Below are positions 43,182 to 52,265 of a stretch of DNA of 64,000 bases, one piece after another; within the stretch, counting starts at the first letter, position 1; each line of letters begins with the position of its first letter. The notes beneath the pieces are model-generated. The model saw only the letters and a list, made by a program, of their open reading frames with translations, was not told the DNA's origin and searched no databases. A program made the position numbers and the translations under genes. The DNA comes from Micavibrio sp. UBA2137. Its GTDB lineage: Bacteria; Pseudomonadota; Alphaproteobacteria; Micavibrionales; Micavibrionaceae. The stretch covers positions 211,994 to 275,993 of the forward strand of contig DCXL01000003.1 of the NCBI GenBank assembly GCA_002328415.1, in the 5' to 3' direction.

Positions 43182-44869
43182 AAAAACATCTTGGTATATT
43201 TATAATTCTTATTGGTTTTCTTGCTTTTCCGGTATTAGCCCAAGCAGAACAATACACTTGTCCCATGCATCCGCATTATGTGGCAGATAGACCCGGAACG
43301 TGCCCAATTTGCGGCATGGATCTGGTGGAGCTGGAAACCGAAGGCGAAGTTCAAGAAGAGGCTTCAGAAAGCGATGAAGATCAATCAGGGCCAAAACGCA
43401 CTTCTGTCACGATAGATCCAGAAACTATTCAAAATTCAGGAATTCGTAAGAAAAAGGCGCAAATGGCCAGTTTTGGAACATTGGTGCGAAGTTATGGTGA
43501 TGTCACAGAAAATATTCGCCTTCAAAATGATATATCTGCACGTGTGGAAGGGTGGATTGTTGATTTAAGCGTTCAGGCCATGGGCGATGAAGTTAAAAAA
43601 GGAGATCTTCTCTTTAAGCTTTATAGCCCCGCATTAATATCTGCGCAGCGTGATCTCATCAGTGCTATTTCTACTGGATATAAGGGGCGAATAGACTCCG
43701 CCAGCAAGCGTCTTGTATCTCTTGGGATGCAAAAAGAGGCAATCCAAAAAGTTAAGAAAAGTCGAAAAGCCTTTGAAAACGTTCCTTTTTATGCACAAAG
43801 CGATGGCCTTGTAAGTGCGATCAATATTAGAGAAGGCACTTATGCTAAACCTGGTATGAATCTTATTACGTTGCAGAGTTACGATACAGTATGGATAGAC
43901 GTGAATGTTGCGGAGCAGGATATTCCTTTCATTAACAAAGAAACCAAAGCAACGGTATCTCTACCCGCACTAGGTATTAAAGATAAAAAGGCGGCTATTG
44001 ATTATATTTACCCTGTTATAGATCAAGCAACACGAACAGGGCGTGTTCGTCTCGTTTTGGACAATGCTGAGGGTAAGCTCAAACCTGGCGCTTACGCAGA
44101 CGTTGAATTTGAAACGGATGTTGAGAAAAGACTAGCAATTCCATCAGATGCCGTTTTAAAGAGCAAAGACGGTGATTATGTAGTGTTATCACAAGGTCAG
44201 GGACGTTTTCAGCCACAGAAAATCTTAACGGGCCTCAGCTATAAAGGATATTCAGAAGTTCTCGAAGGGTTATCGGCTGATGATGAGATTGTTGTCAGCG
44301 GTCAGTTTTTGATCGATTCAGAAAGCGCATTGCGCGAGTCATTCCGCAAGATGCAAACAATGCAAATGCCTCTAGCCTTGCTTGATGTAAATAATGAGCA
44401 GTTGGCGATGATCGATCATTTGATTGATGCCGCTATTTATATTCAAAGAGAATTAAATGATGGACGCACACCTAATCCCAATATGATTATGCCTGCAATT
44501 AATCTTGGTGATCACCTCATGCCAATATTTAGAGGAACTAAGCTTCAATTTGTATTGGAAGATGCTGAACAGGCTCTTAAAGCATCAAAAGATAACGTCA
44601 CAGATAAGGAGTGGCAAAACAGTCTTAATGAATTGGTTGTGGCCTTGAAGCCGTGGCTTTTAGAAGGAAAGCCACAACACTATAAATCCAAAAACTTAAA
44701 GCTTTATATGGCGCATGGATTAGATGTGTATTGGCTACAAATCAAGGACGATGTGAGTAATCCTTACGGTGAAGGCCATCCCATGAAAATTGATTGGCCT
44801 GAGAAAGTTGATGCAAAAGCACCTGAAATGACAGAAATGCCAGCAGGAGGTGCGCATGCAAACCACTGA
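43178..44869 (+). CDS. cusB: RND periplasmic adaptor with heavy-metal binding domain (CusB-like)
   Basis: 563 residues. A signal peptide is followed by a heavy-metal binding domain (YTCPMHPHYVADRPGTCPICG, residues 26-48, CPMH and CPICGMDL). The membrane-fusion core follows (EGWIVDLSVQAMGDEVKKGDLLFKLYSP, hairpin helices, then IDVNVAEQDIPFI). The extended C-terminal part (from about residue 415) is a helical domain of the DUF3347 type. It bridges the inner-membrane pump and the outer-membrane channel and can receive Cu(I) or Ag(I). It is overlapped by both neighbours. Confidence 0.88.
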   Translation: MKKHLGIFIILIGFLAFPVLAQAEQYTCPMHPHYVADRPGTCPICGMDLVELETEGEVQEEASESDEDQSGPKRTSVTIDPETIQNSGIRKKKAQMASFGTLVRSYGDVTENIRLQNDISARVEGWIVDLSVQAMGDEVKKGDLLFKLYSPALISAQRDLISAISTGYKGRIDSASKRLVSLGMQKEAIQKVKKSRKAFENVPFYAQSDGLVSAINIREGTYAKPGMNLITLQSYDTVWIDVNVAEQDIPFINKETKATVSLPALGIKDKKAAIDYIYPVIDQATRTGRVRLVLDNAEGKLKPGAYADVEFETDVEKRLAIPSDAVLKSKDGDYVVLSQGQGRFQPQKILTGLSYKGYSEVLEGLSADDEIVVSGQFLIDSESALRESFRKMQTMQMPLALLDVNNEQLAMIDHLIDAAIYIQRELNDGRTPNPNMIMPAINLGDHLMPIFRGTKLQFVLEDAEQALKASKDNVTDKEWQNSLNELVVALKPWLLEGKPQHYKSKNLKLYMAHGLDVYWLQIKDDVSNPYGEGHPMKIDWPEKVDAKAPEMTEMPAGGAHANH

Positions 44870-47800
44870 TAAAAATCAAACACGTGATCCATCACAATCT
44901 GCTGTTGCCAAGGTTATAGAATACTCGGTCAATAATCAGCTTTTGATTGTTGTAATGATGATTGCATTACTTGTTGCAGGCATCTTGGCGGTTCAAAAAA
45001 CGCCTCTTGATGCCATTCCTGATATGTCGGATACGCAAGTTATTATTCGCACTGATTTTGTTGGTCAATCGCCTCAGATTGTCGAAGATTTGGTGACATA
45101 TCCGCTATCAACAACAATGCTTGGGCTTCCTGAAACAAAGAATGTTCGCGGCTTTTCAATGTTTGGAACATCTTTTGTTTATATCATTTTTGAAGATGCG
45201 ATAGATCAATATTGGGCAAGAAGCCGTGTCATTGAAGCCTTATCAAAAATTCAAGGTGATTTGCCACCCAATGTGCAACCTCAAATTGGGCCGGATGCTA
45301 CAGGTGTTGGCTGGATTTACCAATATGCACTCGTTGATAAGAGCGGCAACCACGATTTATCGGATTTGAGAAGTCTACAAGATTGGTTTTTAAAATTTGA
45401 ACTGGCAACGGTTGATGGTGTTTCGGAAGTGGCCTCTGTAGGCGGTTTTGTCAAAGAATATCAAATCTTGATAGATCCTAATAGATTACGCGCTTTTGAC
45501 GTCCCTTTAAAAAGACTTATGGAAGCGGTTAAAAGCGCGAGTATGGATGCTGGTGGTCGCGTAATTGAAAAAGCGGAGATGGAACTTATGATCCGCTCGA
45601 AAGGCTATGTCACAGAAATAAAAGAACTTAAAAACATTGTTCTTTTTGCGCGTGATGGAACACCAGTCAAACTTGAAGACGTTGCACGTGTCATTGAAGG
45701 GCCGGAGCTTCGGCGCGGTGTAACGGAACTCAATGGAGAAGGTGAAGTTGTTGCTGGTGTTGTTGTCATGCGGGCAGGGGAGAATGCCTTAACAGTTATT
45801 GAAGGGGTGAAGGAAAAACTTGCAGAGCTTCAACAAGGGCTTCCTGAAGGTGTTGAAATTGTAACTGTCTATGATCGTGCGCCACTGATTGAAGGTGCAG
45901 TTGATTACCTGACTGACACTCTTTTCAAACAAGCAATTATTGTTTCATTGGTTGTTTTTATATTTCTGCTTCATGTTCGCTCAGCTTTGGTAGCCTTAAT
46001 TGTTTTGCCATTAGGCGTCCTAGGCGCATTTATTGTTATGTCTGCGCAAGGCATTACAGCCAATATTGTATCTCTTGGCGGTATTGCGATTGCCATTGGA
46101 ACAATGGTGGATGCTTCGATTGTTATGGTCGAAAACGCCCATAGGAAGTTAGCTGAATTAGGAGAAAAGGCAAAGAAAGAAGAAAAAAACAAAGCCATTC
46201 TTCAGGCTGCAAAAGAAGTCGGTCCGGGGCTTTTCTTTTCTCTTCTTATAATCACAATTTCATTTTTGCCAGTTCTTGCGCTTACAGGGCAGTCATACAG
46301 ATTATTCTCACCATTAGCATTCACAAAAACCTATGTATTGGCTTTTGCAGCAATTCTCTCAGTCACAGTGATACCAATTTTAATGCTTTGGACATTGCGC
46401 GGGAAAATTAAAAAAGCTGAAGCCAATCCTGTGAATGCTGTTTTGCTGAAATTCTACAGACCATTATTAAAGCACGTTCTGGCCAAACCTATGATTACAG
46501 TCATTGTAACGCTTGTATTAATTGCCAGTATGATTGTTCCGCTTTCGCGCACTGGCTCTGAATTTATGCCTGCACTCTATGAAGGTGAATTACTATACAT
46601 GCCAACAACACTTCCTGGCGTTTCGATTACTAAAGCCAAGGAAGTGCTTCAGCAGACCAATCGCATGATTAAAGAAGTTCCTGAAGTACATCATGTGTTT
46701 GGCAAAGTAGGGCGCGCGGATACCGCAACAGATCCAGCACCGATTTCAATGATTGAAACATGGATCAAGCTAAAGCCGCGTGAAGAATGGCGAAAGGGCA
46801 TGAGTCCTGAAGATTTGATAAAGGATTTGAACAGCCGCGTTAAACTGCCCGGTGTTGTTAATTCATGGGGCTATCCAATCAAAATCCGTATGGACATGAT
46901 TTCTACAGGTATTAGAACGCCAATAGGGATCAAAATATCTGGTGATGATTTAGATACTATTGGACGTGTTGCTCTCGATGTTGAAGCAACGATTAAAGAT
47001 GTTGAAGGTACACGATCTGCATTTGCCGATCGCGTTACTGGCGGGAAATACTTAGAAGTAACACCCGATAGGGATGAGCTGGCTCGTCGTAACATTGATC
47101 TTGGCGTCTTTCAAAACGTCATTGGAACTGCGCTTGGCGGCATGAAAATGGCTGAGTCTATCCAAGGGCGTGAGCGATATAACATCATGCTTCGCTATGA
47201 TAGACCTTTTAGAGAAGACCCTGATGATCTCTCAGACATTTTAGTGCCAACCCCCAAAGGTCAGCATATACCGCTTGGTGAGCTTGCGAAAATTGAGTTT
47301 GTCGAAGGGCCGCCCATGATTAAGTCAGAAAATGCGAGGCTTACTGGTTGGGTTTTCGTGGATATTGAGGACAGAGATATAGGCTCTTACGTTCAAGATG
47401 CTCAAATAGCTGTACGTGATAATGTCAATTTACCCGCAGGATATGCGATTGAATGGTCAGGGCAATTTGAGCAAATGGTTGAAGCTAAAAAGCAGCTGAG
47501 TATTGCTATTCCGGCGGCTGGATTTGCGATTTTTGTCTTACTCATGATTTACTTTGGACGGACTGATCGAACGCTTATGGTCATGCTCTCTTTGCCTGTC
47601 GCAATGGTTGGCGGTATGTGGGCAATTTATCTAGCGGACTACAACTTATCTGTGGCTGTTGGTGTTGGCTTTATCGCTCTTGGCGGTCTTGCAGTTGAAA
47701 CCGCAACGATCATGATGGTTTATATTGATCAACGTGTACGCGAGACACAGCCCTCAAACCTAGATCAATTAGGACAGGCGGTTTATGAAGGTGCGCTTAT

Positions 47801-48029
47801 GCGTATTCGCCCCGTTTTGATGACCGTCATTACAGAATTTGCCGGATTGCTTCCTATTTTTATCTTTGCAGGATTGGGTGCTGATGTGATGCGCCGCATT
47901 GCTCTGCCAATGGTCGGAGGTATGGTCACAACAACTCTTTTAACTCTTATTGTTATTCCCGTCATTTATATGCTTTGGGAAGGACGAAAATTTCAACCAA
48001 CCAACCAAAATGAAAGGAAACTATCATGA
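44856..48029 (+). CDS. cusA: Copper/silver RND efflux pump (CusA-like)
   Basis: About 1057 residues from the ATG at 44856, with AGGAGG 5 bases upstream. It has twelve membrane segments and two large periplasmic loops. The TM4 motif reads AIGTMVDASIVMVEN, the copper/silver type of the heavy-metal RND family. Methionines match the CusA Met relay (LLYMPTTLPG, ISMIETW, RMDMISTG). It extrudes Cu(I)/Ag(I) using the proton gradient together with the CusB- and CusC-like proteins. Confidence 0.93.
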   Translation: MQTTDKNQTRDPSQSAVAKVIEYSVNNQLLIVVMMIALLVAGILAVQKTPLDAIPDMSDTQVIIRTDFVGQSPQIVEDLVTYPLSTTMLGLPETKNVRGFSMFGTSFVYIIFEDAIDQYWARSRVIEALSKIQGDLPPNVQPQIGPDATGVGWIYQYALVDKSGNHDLSDLRSLQDWFLKFELATVDGVSEVASVGGFVKEYQILIDPNRLRAFDVPLKRLMEAVKSASMDAGGRVIEKAEMELMIRSKGYVTEIKELKNIVLFARDGTPVKLEDVARVIEGPELRRGVTELNGEGEVVAGVVVMRAGENALTVIEGVKEKLAELQQGLPEGVEIVTVYDRAPLIEGAVDYLTDTLFKQAIIVSLVVFIFLLHVRSALVALIVLPLGVLGAFIVMSAQGITANIVSLGGIAIAIGTMVDASIVMVENAHRKLAELGEKAKKEEKNKAILQAAKEVGPGLFFSLLIITISFLPVLALTGQSYRLFSPLAFTKTYVLAFAAILSVTVIPILMLWTLRGKIKKAEANPVNAVLLKFYRPLLKHVLAKPMITVIVTLVLIASMIVPLSRTGSEFMPALYEGELLYMPTTLPGVSITKAKEVLQQTNRMIKEVPEVHHVFGKVGRADTATDPAPISMIETWIKLKPREEWRKGMSPEDLIKDLNSRVKLPGVVNSWGYPIKIRMDMISTGIRTPIGIKISGDDLDTIGRVALDVEATIKDVEGTRSAFADRVTGGKYLEVTPDRDELARRNIDLGVFQNVIGTALGGMKMAESIQGRERYNIMLRYDRPFREDPDDLSDILVPTPKGQHIPLGELAKIEFVEGPPMIKSENARLTGWVFVDIEDRDIGSYVQDAQIAVRDNVNLPAGYAIEWSGQFEQMVEAKKQLSIAIPAAGFAIFVLLMIYFGRTDRTLMVMLSLPVAMVGGMWAIYLADYNLSVAVGVGFIALGGLAVETATIMMVYIDQRVRETQPSNLDQLGQAVYEGALMRIRPVLMTVITEFAGLLPIFIFAGLGADVMRRIALPMVGGMVTTTLLTLIVIPVIYMLWEGRKFQPTNQNERKLS

Positions 48030-48481
48030 AACCATTAAAAACCGCACTAATGCTAGGTGTTACAACAATCATTGGATTGAGTGCTATACAGCCTGTTTGG
48101 GCATCTGAAGACGATGCACACGCCCACCATAAACATGAAATGCACGAACATCACAATGAAGATGCTGTTATGGGTAAAGGCGTGGTTCACACGATTGATC
48201 TTGAAAACAACAAAATCAATCTTTCACATGCGCCGATACCTGAACTGAAATGGCCGGAAATGACAATGGATTTGGATGTTGCTGAAGGTGTTGATCTTAG
48301 CACATTAAAGCCGGAACAAAATATCCATTTTCATATCGAACTAGGCGAAGACAAAGTGTACCGGATCACAAAAATTATGATGCCTAAAGAGGGGCATCAA
48401 TGTGAAGCCGGTAAAGATTGTTCAATGCATGGCTCTCAGGTTCATGAAGGTCATGAACACGATCATAATCAAAAACATTAA
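48026..48481 (+). CDS. Periplasmic CusF-like copper-binding protein
   Basis: 151 residues. Signal peptide, then a His-rich stretch (HAHHKHEMHEHH), then a CusF domain: GVVHTIDLENNKINLSHAPIP with the conserved His and WPEMTMDLDV, where Trp and the two Met bind Cu(I). A second His/Cys/Met-rich tail (HQCEAGKDCSMHGSQVHEG) follows. It would deliver Cu(I)/Ag(I) to the pump. The start codon overlaps the cusA stop (ATGA). Confidence 0.85.
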   Translation: MKPLKTALMLGVTTIIGLSAIQPVWASEDDAHAHHKHEMHEHHNEDAVMGKGVVHTIDLENNKINLSHAPIPELKWPEMTMDLDVAEGVDLSTLKPEQNIHFHIELGEDKVYRITKIMMPKEGHQCEAGKDCSMHGSQVHEGHEHDHNQKH

Positions 48482-48496
48482 AGGCGGAGAAAAATC

Positions 48497-49048
48497 ATGA
48501 TGGGCATAGAAATCATACCAAACTGGCATCCGATCTTTGTACATTTTACGATTGGATTATTAAGTATATCGGCGCTTTTGTATCTGGCAGGATTGGTTTT
48601 TAAAAAACCAAATCTTCTGGTGGCCGCGCGTTGGAATCTCTGGATTGGTGCAGCTGTTACCATTGCGACGGTTTTAGCTGGTTTCTATGCCTATAATACC
48701 GTGGCGCATGATGGGCCATCACACGCGGCCATGACCGATCATAAGAATTGGGCGCTCGTCACCGCATCTATCTTTGGTGTTTTAGCCCTCTGGTCACTGA
48801 TTAAACATCGCGGCGCAAAAACCGTTCATCCTGCTTTTGTAGCCTTGATTTTGTTAGCGTCGGGCATTTTAGCAATCACTGGATTTAAAGGTGGTGAGTT
48901 AGTCTACCGTCATGGTCTGGGCGTCATGAGCATGCCTGAGGTTTCAGGTGATGGCGGTCATGGTAGTCACTCTCATGGTGAATATGGTGACGCGGGCCAT
49001 CACGGCACTGCAGAGGAAACACACGATCATGGGAGTCATGAACATTAA
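48497..49048 (+). CDS. DUF2231 membrane protein with His-rich tail
   Basis: 183 residues. Four hydrophobic segments with the DUF2231 start IPNWHPIFVHFTIGLLS. The last 35 residues are His/Gly-rich (GGHGSHSHGEYGDAGHHG), suited to metal binding. Function unknown; it is encoded in the copper cluster after the CusF-like gene, and GGCGGAG lies upstream. Confidence 0.82.
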   Translation: MMGIEIIPNWHPIFVHFTIGLLSISALLYLAGLVFKKPNLLVAARWNLWIGAAVTIATVLAGFYAYNTVAHDGPSHAAMTDHKNWALVTASIFGVLALWSLIKHRGAKTVHPAFVALILLASGILAITGFKGGELVYRHGLGVMSMPEVSGDGGHGSHSHGEYGDAGHHGTAEETHDHGSHEH

Positions 49049-49067
49049 TTCAAACAGAATTAGAGTA

Positions 49068-49099
49068 TTGACCTTGGAGTACACTCTAAAGAATAAGCT
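49068..49099 (+). promoter_or_regulatory. MerR-type promoter/operator
   Basis: A -35 element TTGACC (49068-49073) and a -10 element TAAGCT (49094-49099) are separated by an unusually long 20-base spacer. The spacer holds the near-perfect dyad TTGGAGTACACTCTAA (49074-49089). This over-spaced promoter with a central dyad is the hallmark of MerR-family control. It lies 14 bases before the merR-like gene, so the regulator probably controls itself and the copper oxidase genes that follow. Confidence 0.75.
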
Positions 49100-49113
49100 A
49101 CGGAAATAAAAAA

Positions 49114-49527
49114 ATGGAAAATCAAAAAATGTCAATCGGACAACTTTCTAAAGCTACAAACACAAGTAAGGATACAATTCGTTACTATGAAACGATTGGT
49201 TTGTTGCAAGAAAGCCCAAGGTCTAATGCGGGATATAGGATCTTTGATTGTGAAAGTGTAAGACGTCTTCGGCTTATCAAAAATGCTAAATCGCTCGGTT
49301 TTAAATTGTCTGAGATCGAAGAGATTATTCAAATAATTCAATCACCTGATGGAACTGCACAACAGTTAAAATTGTTGGTCGAAAGTAAAATATCATCAGC
49401 GAAAAACAACATAAAGTCTTTAGAGAAAATGCAGACCGCATTAGAGAAGCTGTTTAAGAAGTGTCCGGGCGGGACCATATCTACAGATATTTGTCCGATA
49501 CAAATGTATTTAATGGAAGAAAGATGA
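49114..49527 (+). CDS. MerR-family metal-responsive regulator
   Basis: 137 residues. The N-terminal winged helix is MSIGQLSKATNTSKDTIRYYE with the GLLQESPRSNAGYRIF wing. A dimerisation helix follows (SKISSAKNNIKSLEKMQTAL), and the metal-binding loop has KKCPGGTISTDICPI with two cysteines, resembling CueR/HmrR or Zn/Cd-sensing relatives. The gene is directly behind an over-spaced promoter. Copper-group metal is likely from the context but not proven by the sequence. Confidence 0.88.
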   Translation: MENQKMSIGQLSKATNTSKDTIRYYETIGLLQESPRSNAGYRIFDCESVRRLRLIKNAKSLGFKLSEIEEIIQIIQSPDGTAQQLKLLVESKISSAKNNIKSLEKMQTALEKLFKKCPGGTISTDICPIQMYLMEER

Positions 49528-49537
49528 AGGATTAGGC

Positions 49538-51355
49538 ATGCGCGAAAAAACGTCATTATCACGTAGACAGTTTATAGGTGGTGCAGCAAGTGCTGCCTTG
49601 GTGGCAGGGATGAGTGCAAGCCTTCCTTTGCCAGCATGGGCTAGAGGTACAGCAATGCCGGGTTATGTCGATGATAAAGGCATTAAAAATATTGCTCCTC
49701 AAAACTTATATAATTTAGGTATTGGCTATCATCCAATTCAAATCCACGGACGAAAAGGTAAAGCTACAGGAATTAATGGTACAGTACCGGGCCCTCTTAT
49801 AAAGCTTAAAGAAGGGGAACGTGTAAAGCTCAATGTCACCAATAATTTGATGGATTCAGATCATTCCTCTATTCACTGGCACGGTATCTTATTGCCATTC
49901 CCTATGGATGGTGTGCCGGGTGTAAACTTCGCAGGAATAAAGCCAGGTGAAACTTTCGAATATGAATATGATGTCGTACAAGGTGGAACGTATTGGTATC
50001 ACTCTCATTCAGCATTTCAGGAACAAACAGGGGCTTATGGTCCTCTAATCATTGAACCTAAAGACCCAGAACCTATAAGTTATGATCGTGATTACGTGGT
50101 TGTTTTATCAGATTGGTCTTTTGAAAACCCGCATACAATCTTCAGAAATATTACACTTCAGGAGGGGTACTATAATTATCAGCAAAGAACGCTTGGTGAA
50201 TTTTTTAAAGACGTTAAAGAAAAGGGGTTTTCCGAGACTTTAGATAACCGTTTGATGTGGTCAAAAATGAGAATGTCTCCTGTCGACTTGGCAGGTGTCA
50301 CAGGGGCTACATACACCTATTTGATGAATGGCCATGGCCCGGCTGATAATTGGACAGGCATTTTTAATCCTGGAGAAACCATTCGCTTGAGAGTAATTAA
50401 TGCCGCTGCCATGACTAACTTTGACTTCCGCATTCCCGGTCTGAACATGGATGTGGTTATGGTCGATGGGAAATTTGTAAAGCCGGTCAATGTTCACGAA
50501 TTTAGAATTGGGGTTGCAGAGACAATAGACGTTCTTGTGACACCCAAACAAGACAAACCATTCACTCTTTTTGCTGAAAGCTTGGATAGAAGCGGCTACA
50601 CGCGCGGCACACTTTCACCGGAAGGAGGATTAAGTGCGGCTGTACCGCCACTGCGCCCTAGACCTGTTCGCAAAATGAAAGACATTGGCATGATGGCCGC
50701 AATGGACATGAAAAGTGGCGAAATGCGAATGATGATGGATCATGCGGATATGGCTGCCACGGCTATGCCAGATGGTATGAAACATCATAAGGATATGATG
50801 CATAATCCCAATGTTCCCGGTCCTAATGGACCAGAGCCATTCAAGCCTGACCGTAAAAGTGCAAGCACTGTCATGATTATCACTGATCCTCAAGATAGGT
50901 TGCAAGAACCGGGGATTGGGCTTGGTGAAGATGGTTGGAAAGTATTGACCTATAAGGATTTAGTGTCTAATGAGCCACAACCTTACAAGGCCGAGGTTGA
51001 TCGAGAAATGACGATCAATATTACAGCCAATATGGAACGGTATATGTTCTCATTCGATGGTAAGAAATTTTCAGAGCATCCCGGGCCATATTTGTTCAAT
51101 CATAATGAGCGTTTAAGATTATACTTAGTCAATCATACAATGATGGAGCATCCTATTCACCTACATGGCATGTGGATGCACTTAGAGAATGGCAAAAGCC
51201 ACGACCAAATTCCTTATAAACACACAATTTTAGTAAAGCCGGGTGAAAAGCTTTCGGCGCTTGTAACACCCATTGAAAAAGGTGATTGGGCGTTTCACTG
51301 CCATCTTCTTTATCATATGGAAGCTGGAATGTTCCAAGTGGTTAGAGTGGCATAA
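49538..51355 (+). CDS. copA: Multicopper oxidase, copper resistance CopA type
   Basis: 605 residues. A Tat-type signal is present (SRRQFIGGAASAALVAGMSA). Copper-binding motifs are HWHG (near residue 105), YWYHSHS (near residue 148), HPIHLHGMW (near residue 546) and HCHLLYHMEAGMF (near residue 590), giving the type 1, 2 and 3 copper sites. A Met-rich segment (MMAAMDMKSGEMRMMMDHAD, residues 385-405) is typical of CopA. It oxidises Cu(I) to Cu(II) in the periplasm and is co-encoded with CopB. Confidence 0.93.
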   Translation: MREKTSLSRRQFIGGAASAALVAGMSASLPLPAWARGTAMPGYVDDKGIKNIAPQNLYNLGIGYHPIQIHGRKGKATGINGTVPGPLIKLKEGERVKLNVTNNLMDSDHSSIHWHGILLPFPMDGVPGVNFAGIKPGETFEYEYDVVQGGTYWYHSHSAFQEQTGAYGPLIIEPKDPEPISYDRDYVVVLSDWSFENPHTIFRNITLQEGYYNYQQRTLGEFFKDVKEKGFSETLDNRLMWSKMRMSPVDLAGVTGATYTYLMNGHGPADNWTGIFNPGETIRLRVINAAAMTNFDFRIPGLNMDVVMVDGKFVKPVNVHEFRIGVAETIDVLVTPKQDKPFTLFAESLDRSGYTRGTLSPEGGLSAAVPPLRPRPVRKMKDIGMMAAMDMKSGEMRMMMDHADMAATAMPDGMKHHKDMMHNPNVPGPNGPEPFKPDRKSASTVMIITDPQDRLQEPGIGLGEDGWKVLTYKDLVSNEPQPYKAEVDREMTINITANMERYMFSFDGKKFSEHPGPYLFNHNERLRLYLVNHTMMEHPIHLHGMWMHLENGKSHDQIPYKHTILVKPGEKLSALVTPIEKGDWAFHCHLLYHMEAGMFQVVRVA

Positions 51356-51369
51356 GAGGAGATAGAAAA

Positions 51370-52248
51370 ATGAAAAATTTGATTTTAACAACAGCTCTTC
51401 TTTTGACTGCTGCGCCTAATTTAGCGATTGCACAACCAGAGAACCCTCACGCCACACATGAGATAGGGGGCAGAGAAAGATCTTATTTCCCTGAAGATTA
51501 CAAGGAAGTTGATCCAGAGCCGAAAAACGGTCAGGAAATTCAAAAATATGCCTTGAGTGACGCTCCAAATTCAGGTCAGAAAAACTTTGGTGTTCAACTC
51601 GTTCACGACAATATGATTTTTTACCAGTTTATGGGTAATCGCCTAGAGCAAAGATTTCAGCAAGGCGATAATGCATTATTGTTTGATGCTCAGGCTTGGG
51701 TCGGAACTGATTACGATAAACTTTGGCTTAAAACTGAGGGTGAATATAACACCAGTCAATCTGATTTTGAAACTGTAAGCCATGAGACATTATATTCTAA
51801 GACTATTGCGCCATTTTGGGATGTTCAGGCAGGCTGGAGACATGATTTTATTCCCGCAGCAGATGATCGTGATTTTCTAGCGTTCGGCTTTCAAGGTCTT
51901 GCACCATATCGCTTCGAGGTGGATGCAACCTCTTACATAAGTGATGAGGGGGATATATCCGCAGGTGTAGAAGCTGAATTTGATATACGTCTTACACAAC
52001 GTGCTGTGATTCAACCGCGACTTGAAACCGAAATCGCTGTTCAAGATGTTGAGGAATACAATATCGGATCAGGTGTGACAGGTTTTGAAACAGGCTTACG
52101 TCTAAGATACGAGATAAGCAGGAAATTTGCTCCTTACGTTGGGGTTAGCTGGGAACAAAATGTTGGGGAAACAAAAAACCTACTAGAAGAAGATGGTGAA
52201 ATGACTAATAACACGGCCTTTGTGACAGGTGTGAGATTTTGGTTTTAG
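51370..52248 (+). CDS. copB: Copper resistance outer membrane protein CopB
   Basis: 292 residues. Signal peptide, then a short unstructured segment with a few His (ENPHATHEIGG), then a beta-barrel-like region (YEISRKFAPYVGVSWEQNVG, ending TNNTAFVTGVRFWF). Met repeats found in other CopB proteins are largely missing here. It is expected in the outer membrane. It follows copA by 14 bases, the usual order. Confidence 0.88.
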   Translation: MKNLILTTALLLTAAPNLAIAQPENPHATHEIGGRERSYFPEDYKEVDPEPKNGQEIQKYALSDAPNSGQKNFGVQLVHDNMIFYQFMGNRLEQRFQQGDNALLFDAQAWVGTDYDKLWLKTEGEYNTSQSDFETVSHETLYSKTIAPFWDVQAGWRHDFIPAADDRDFLAFGFQGLAPYRFEVDATSYISDEGDISAGVEAEFDIRLTQRAVIQPRLETEIAVQDVEEYNIGSGVTGFETGLRLRYEISRKFAPYVGVSWEQNVGETKNLLEEDGEMTNNTAFVTGVRFWF

Positions 52249-52265
52249 AAAATTGGTAAGAATAA

